From Gemmatimonadota bacterium (GTDB taxonomy: Bacteria; Gemmatimonadota; Gemmatimonadetes; Palauibacterales; Palauibacteraceae): a stretch of 64,000 nucleotides of DNA. Location of the stretch: positions 1-64,000 of the forward strand of contig JAGWBR010000016.1 of NCBI GenBank assembly GCA_021295785.1, given 5' to 3'. Every line of letters begins with the position of its first letter. The stretch's first letter is position 1. This document shows positions 62,340 to 64,000 of this stretch, piece after piece. The position numbers and the translations under genes were made by a program. The notes beneath the pieces were generated by a model. The model ran no database searches. It was not told the origin of the DNA and was given only the letters and a program-made list of their open reading frames with translations.

Positions 62340-62996
62340 TCAGTTGCCTGCCGTCCCTAGAAGGCGTCCCAGAGCGGCCAGATCCATCCGCACCTGAAGC
62401 GGCACGGCGTCTTCCGACATCAATTCGCCACGGAATGCGCCGACGTGCACATGGGGGTTGAATGAGGAGCCGTTGTTCCCAATGCGGGCGACCGGGTCGC
62501 CTGCCCGCACAGTGTCACCCTGGGATACCGTCACCTCGCGGACATGGACGTATGCGACATGGATACCCGTCGGTTCGCCGTCGACCAGCTGCTGGAACCC
62601 GATGGCGCTTGAGCGGCCCGAGCCCCGGACGCCGGGGACCGTGGTTTCAGGATTGATCTGGATGCCGATAACGACTCCGTCGAAGGGTGCCAGCAGCGGT
62701 TCGCGCCAGCTGTGCCAATCCTCGTTGCGGGTTCCGTCTCCCGTGTACAGCGATGTCAGGTTGCCGTTCGGTCCGCCGTCCCGCCGCACCACGACGCAGT
62801 CGGCGGCGAGCGCGTCGGGTACGTGATCTTCCGCGGCGAACGGGTGTTCGGAGCACTGGAACCGTGCCGCGACGGGCGGGTGGATCGTCACTGCCTCGAT
62901 CATGACCGGAGTGGACTGCGCACCCACTGGCGCAGGGAGCAGCGCCTGGCTCAGCAGCAGCGTCGCGGCCGCAGGGATGGTGTGGAGTGTCTTCAC
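62340..62996 (-). CDS. M23-like secreted peptidase-fold protein
   Basis: The 218-residue product has a signal peptide (about 1-26). The C-terminal part is M23/LytM-like (PLLAPFDGVVIGI, YVHVREVTVSQGDTVRAGDPVARIGN, NPHVHVGAF). The usual first zinc motif HxxxD is not recognisable, and the region before it is cysteine-containing and unusual. It may therefore be a non-catalytic relative. An unusually long variable part precedes the domain. Confidence 0.75.
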   Translation of the reverse strand: MKTLHTIPAAATLLLSQALLPAPVGAQSTPVMIEAVTIHPPVAARFQCSEHPFAAEDHVPDALAADCVVVRRDGGPNGNLTSLYTGDGTRNEDWHSWREPLLAPFDGVVIGIQINPETTVPGVRGSGRSSAIGFQQLVDGEPTGIHVAYVHVREVTVSQGDTVRAGDPVARIGNNGSSFNPHVHVGAFRGELMSEDAVPLQVRMDLAALGRLLGTAGN

Positions 62997-63253
62997 GAAT
63001 AGCCCTCCTCGGCAGAGTATGTATCCCTTGTGCTCCAGGAGATACTACGTTCGGTCCAACCAGTCGGTGTCACTCGGACCCTGAAAGGCCGCGGCTAACC
63101 CGCCGTGTGCCGGTACACGATCGTGCCGTCCCGGAGCCGGATAGGCGGGCCGCTAGCTTTCAGGTCTTCCTCCCCGGAGGGGGGGTTCTATTCCGGTTTG
63201 ACACGGAGCTGCTGAAAAAAGGTTTCGAGGCTTGCGCGGGAGCGCTGCCCGGT
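62997..63253. other. Intergenic region
   Basis: No gene is seen. A short hairpin CCTCCCCGGAGG at about 63167-63178 lies 75 bp past the symporter stop but has no T-run, so it is at best a weak terminator. Confidence 0.3.
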
Positions 63254-64000
63254 TCAGCCGTGCAGGGTCTCGATGTGCGCGATCATCTCACTGGACTCGC
63301 GGGGACCCAGGATCCCGCCCAGGATCATGGCCGCGGCGCTGGCGGCCAGCGCGACCACTACCGGGGCCAGCCCGACGTCGATAACACCGAACTGCAACAG
63401 CGCGTAGACCACCGCGCCCGACACCACCGCGCCGACGCCGCCAACCAGGTTGGCGCGTCGCCACCAGAGCCCGGCGATGGTGGGCACGAAGAGGCTTGAG
63501 CTCAGGATGCCGACCCCCGCGGTGTAGAACTCCGAAATGAGGTCGGGCGGCGAGAACGCCCACAGCAGCGCCGCCACGCCGATCACCCAGGTGGAGCCCA
63601 CGCGCACAAGGCTCATTGTGCGCTGGCTGGCCCGGTTTCGCAGGTGGCGGCCCAGGATGTCGTGCGAGATCGCCGAGCTGCAAGCGAGCAGAAGGGCGTC
63701 GGTGGTGGACATGACGGCCGCGAGCACGGCCGCGACCGCAATGCCGCGGATGACGGGCGAGAACTGTGCCTCCATAACGCGCAGGAAAAGCTGATCGGCG
63801 TCCACAAGCCCGGGGAAGTCGATGCGGCCCACCGGCACGATAACGAGTACCGCCGCGAGGATTATCATGCTGTAGACCAGCATCGAGAGGTTCAGCGAGA
63901 GGCGCGCGCTCTCGGCGTCCTTCGCAGTGAAGACCCTCATGACGATATGGGGGATCACCGGAATGGCCGTGGCCCAGATGATGAAGTACCCGATGTAGCT
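63254..64000 (-). CDS. Sodium:solute symporter (SSS family), C-terminal part
   Basis: The gene runs off the right edge, so only about 249 C-terminal residues are visible. They contain at least six membrane segments and family motifs: GYFIIWATAIPVIPHIVMRVF, then AAVLAAVMSTTDALLLACSSAISHD (the sodium-site helix with the STTDA segment) and SLFVPTIAGLWWRRAN. These transporters use a sodium gradient to import substrates such as proline, pantothenate or acetate. The substrate cannot be told from this part. Confidence 0.9.
   Translation of the reverse strand, partial: SYIGYFIIWATAIPVIPHIVMRVFTAKDAESARLSLNLSMLVYSMIILAAVLVIVPVGRIDFPGLVDADQLFLRVMEAQFSPVIRGIAVAAVLAAVMSTTDALLLACSSAISHDILGRHLRNRASQRTMSLVRVGSTWVIGVAALLWAFSPPDLISEFYTAGVGILSSSLFVPTIAGLWWRRANLVGGVGAVVSGAVVYALLQFGVIDVGLAPVVVALAASAAAMILGGILGPRESSEMIAHIETLHG

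Noticed and set aside
63167-63178. Rho-independent terminator after the symporter
   Set aside because: Only a short palindrome without a T-run.

Overview
The window is a high-GC, gene-dense stretch of chromosome from a diderm (outer-membrane) heterotrophic bacterium. It carries three TonB-dependent receptors, a phosphate-selective-type porin, an OmpA-family protein and several lipoproteins. The mix of a DUF4837-type lipoprotein, a glnS-yqeY fusion, a ricT (PSP1) gene, a 6-bladed-propeller lipoprotein and a SusC-like receptor suggests Gemmatimonadota or a close neighbour. That is an inference from gene content; no rRNA is present.

Layout. 1-7.4 kb: aminotransferase, cobalamin riboswitch with btuB, kynA, a phosphopantetheinyl transferase, a DCC protein, copC-like, lepB and tRNA-Ile(GAT). 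7.4-15.6 kb: DUF4837 lipoprotein, dnaE, accA, ricT and metG on the plus strand. 15.7-18.3 kb: a scar of transposon remnants (IS256-, IS3- and probably IS21-like) around a lower-GC propeller lipoprotein. 18.3-24.8 kb: M23 peptidase, coiled-coil lipoprotein, a FadB/FadJ-type bifunctional enzyme, an M50 peptidase and proS. 24.8-35.0 kb: a long minus-strand run pruA - META lipoprotein - paaA - paaD(N) - paaB - paaC - zinc ribbon (paaD C-part) - glnS - TonB receptor, mostly coupled by 4-bp overlaps. 35.1-42.9 kb: an OmpA-family gene broken at a C11 tract, an SDR reductase, a cluster of DnaA-box-like sites, small unknown genes and three glycosyltransferases.

42.9-59.2 kb is a phosphate region: ppx, ppk1, then on the minus strand phoB - phoR::pstS - pstC - pstA - pstB - phoU, and divergently a TonB receptor and a beta-helix lipoprotein, followed by a phosphate-selective-type porin. 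Two features stand out. The histidine kinase PhoR and the phosphate-binding protein PstS are one continuous 773-codon frame. The PstB ATPase has lost the key residue of every nucleotide-binding motif, while its frame and both permeases stay intact. Between phoB and the TonB receptor lie 11-bp-period direct repeats that look like Pho boxes. Together these suggest a rewired Pst/Pho system in which the transporter may act mainly as a sensor.

59.2-64 kb: alpha/beta hydrolase, nitrilase-family protein and nadE (coupled), tRNA-Glu(CTC), an IS end, a second M23 peptidase and the C-terminal part of a sodium:solute symporter that runs off the window.
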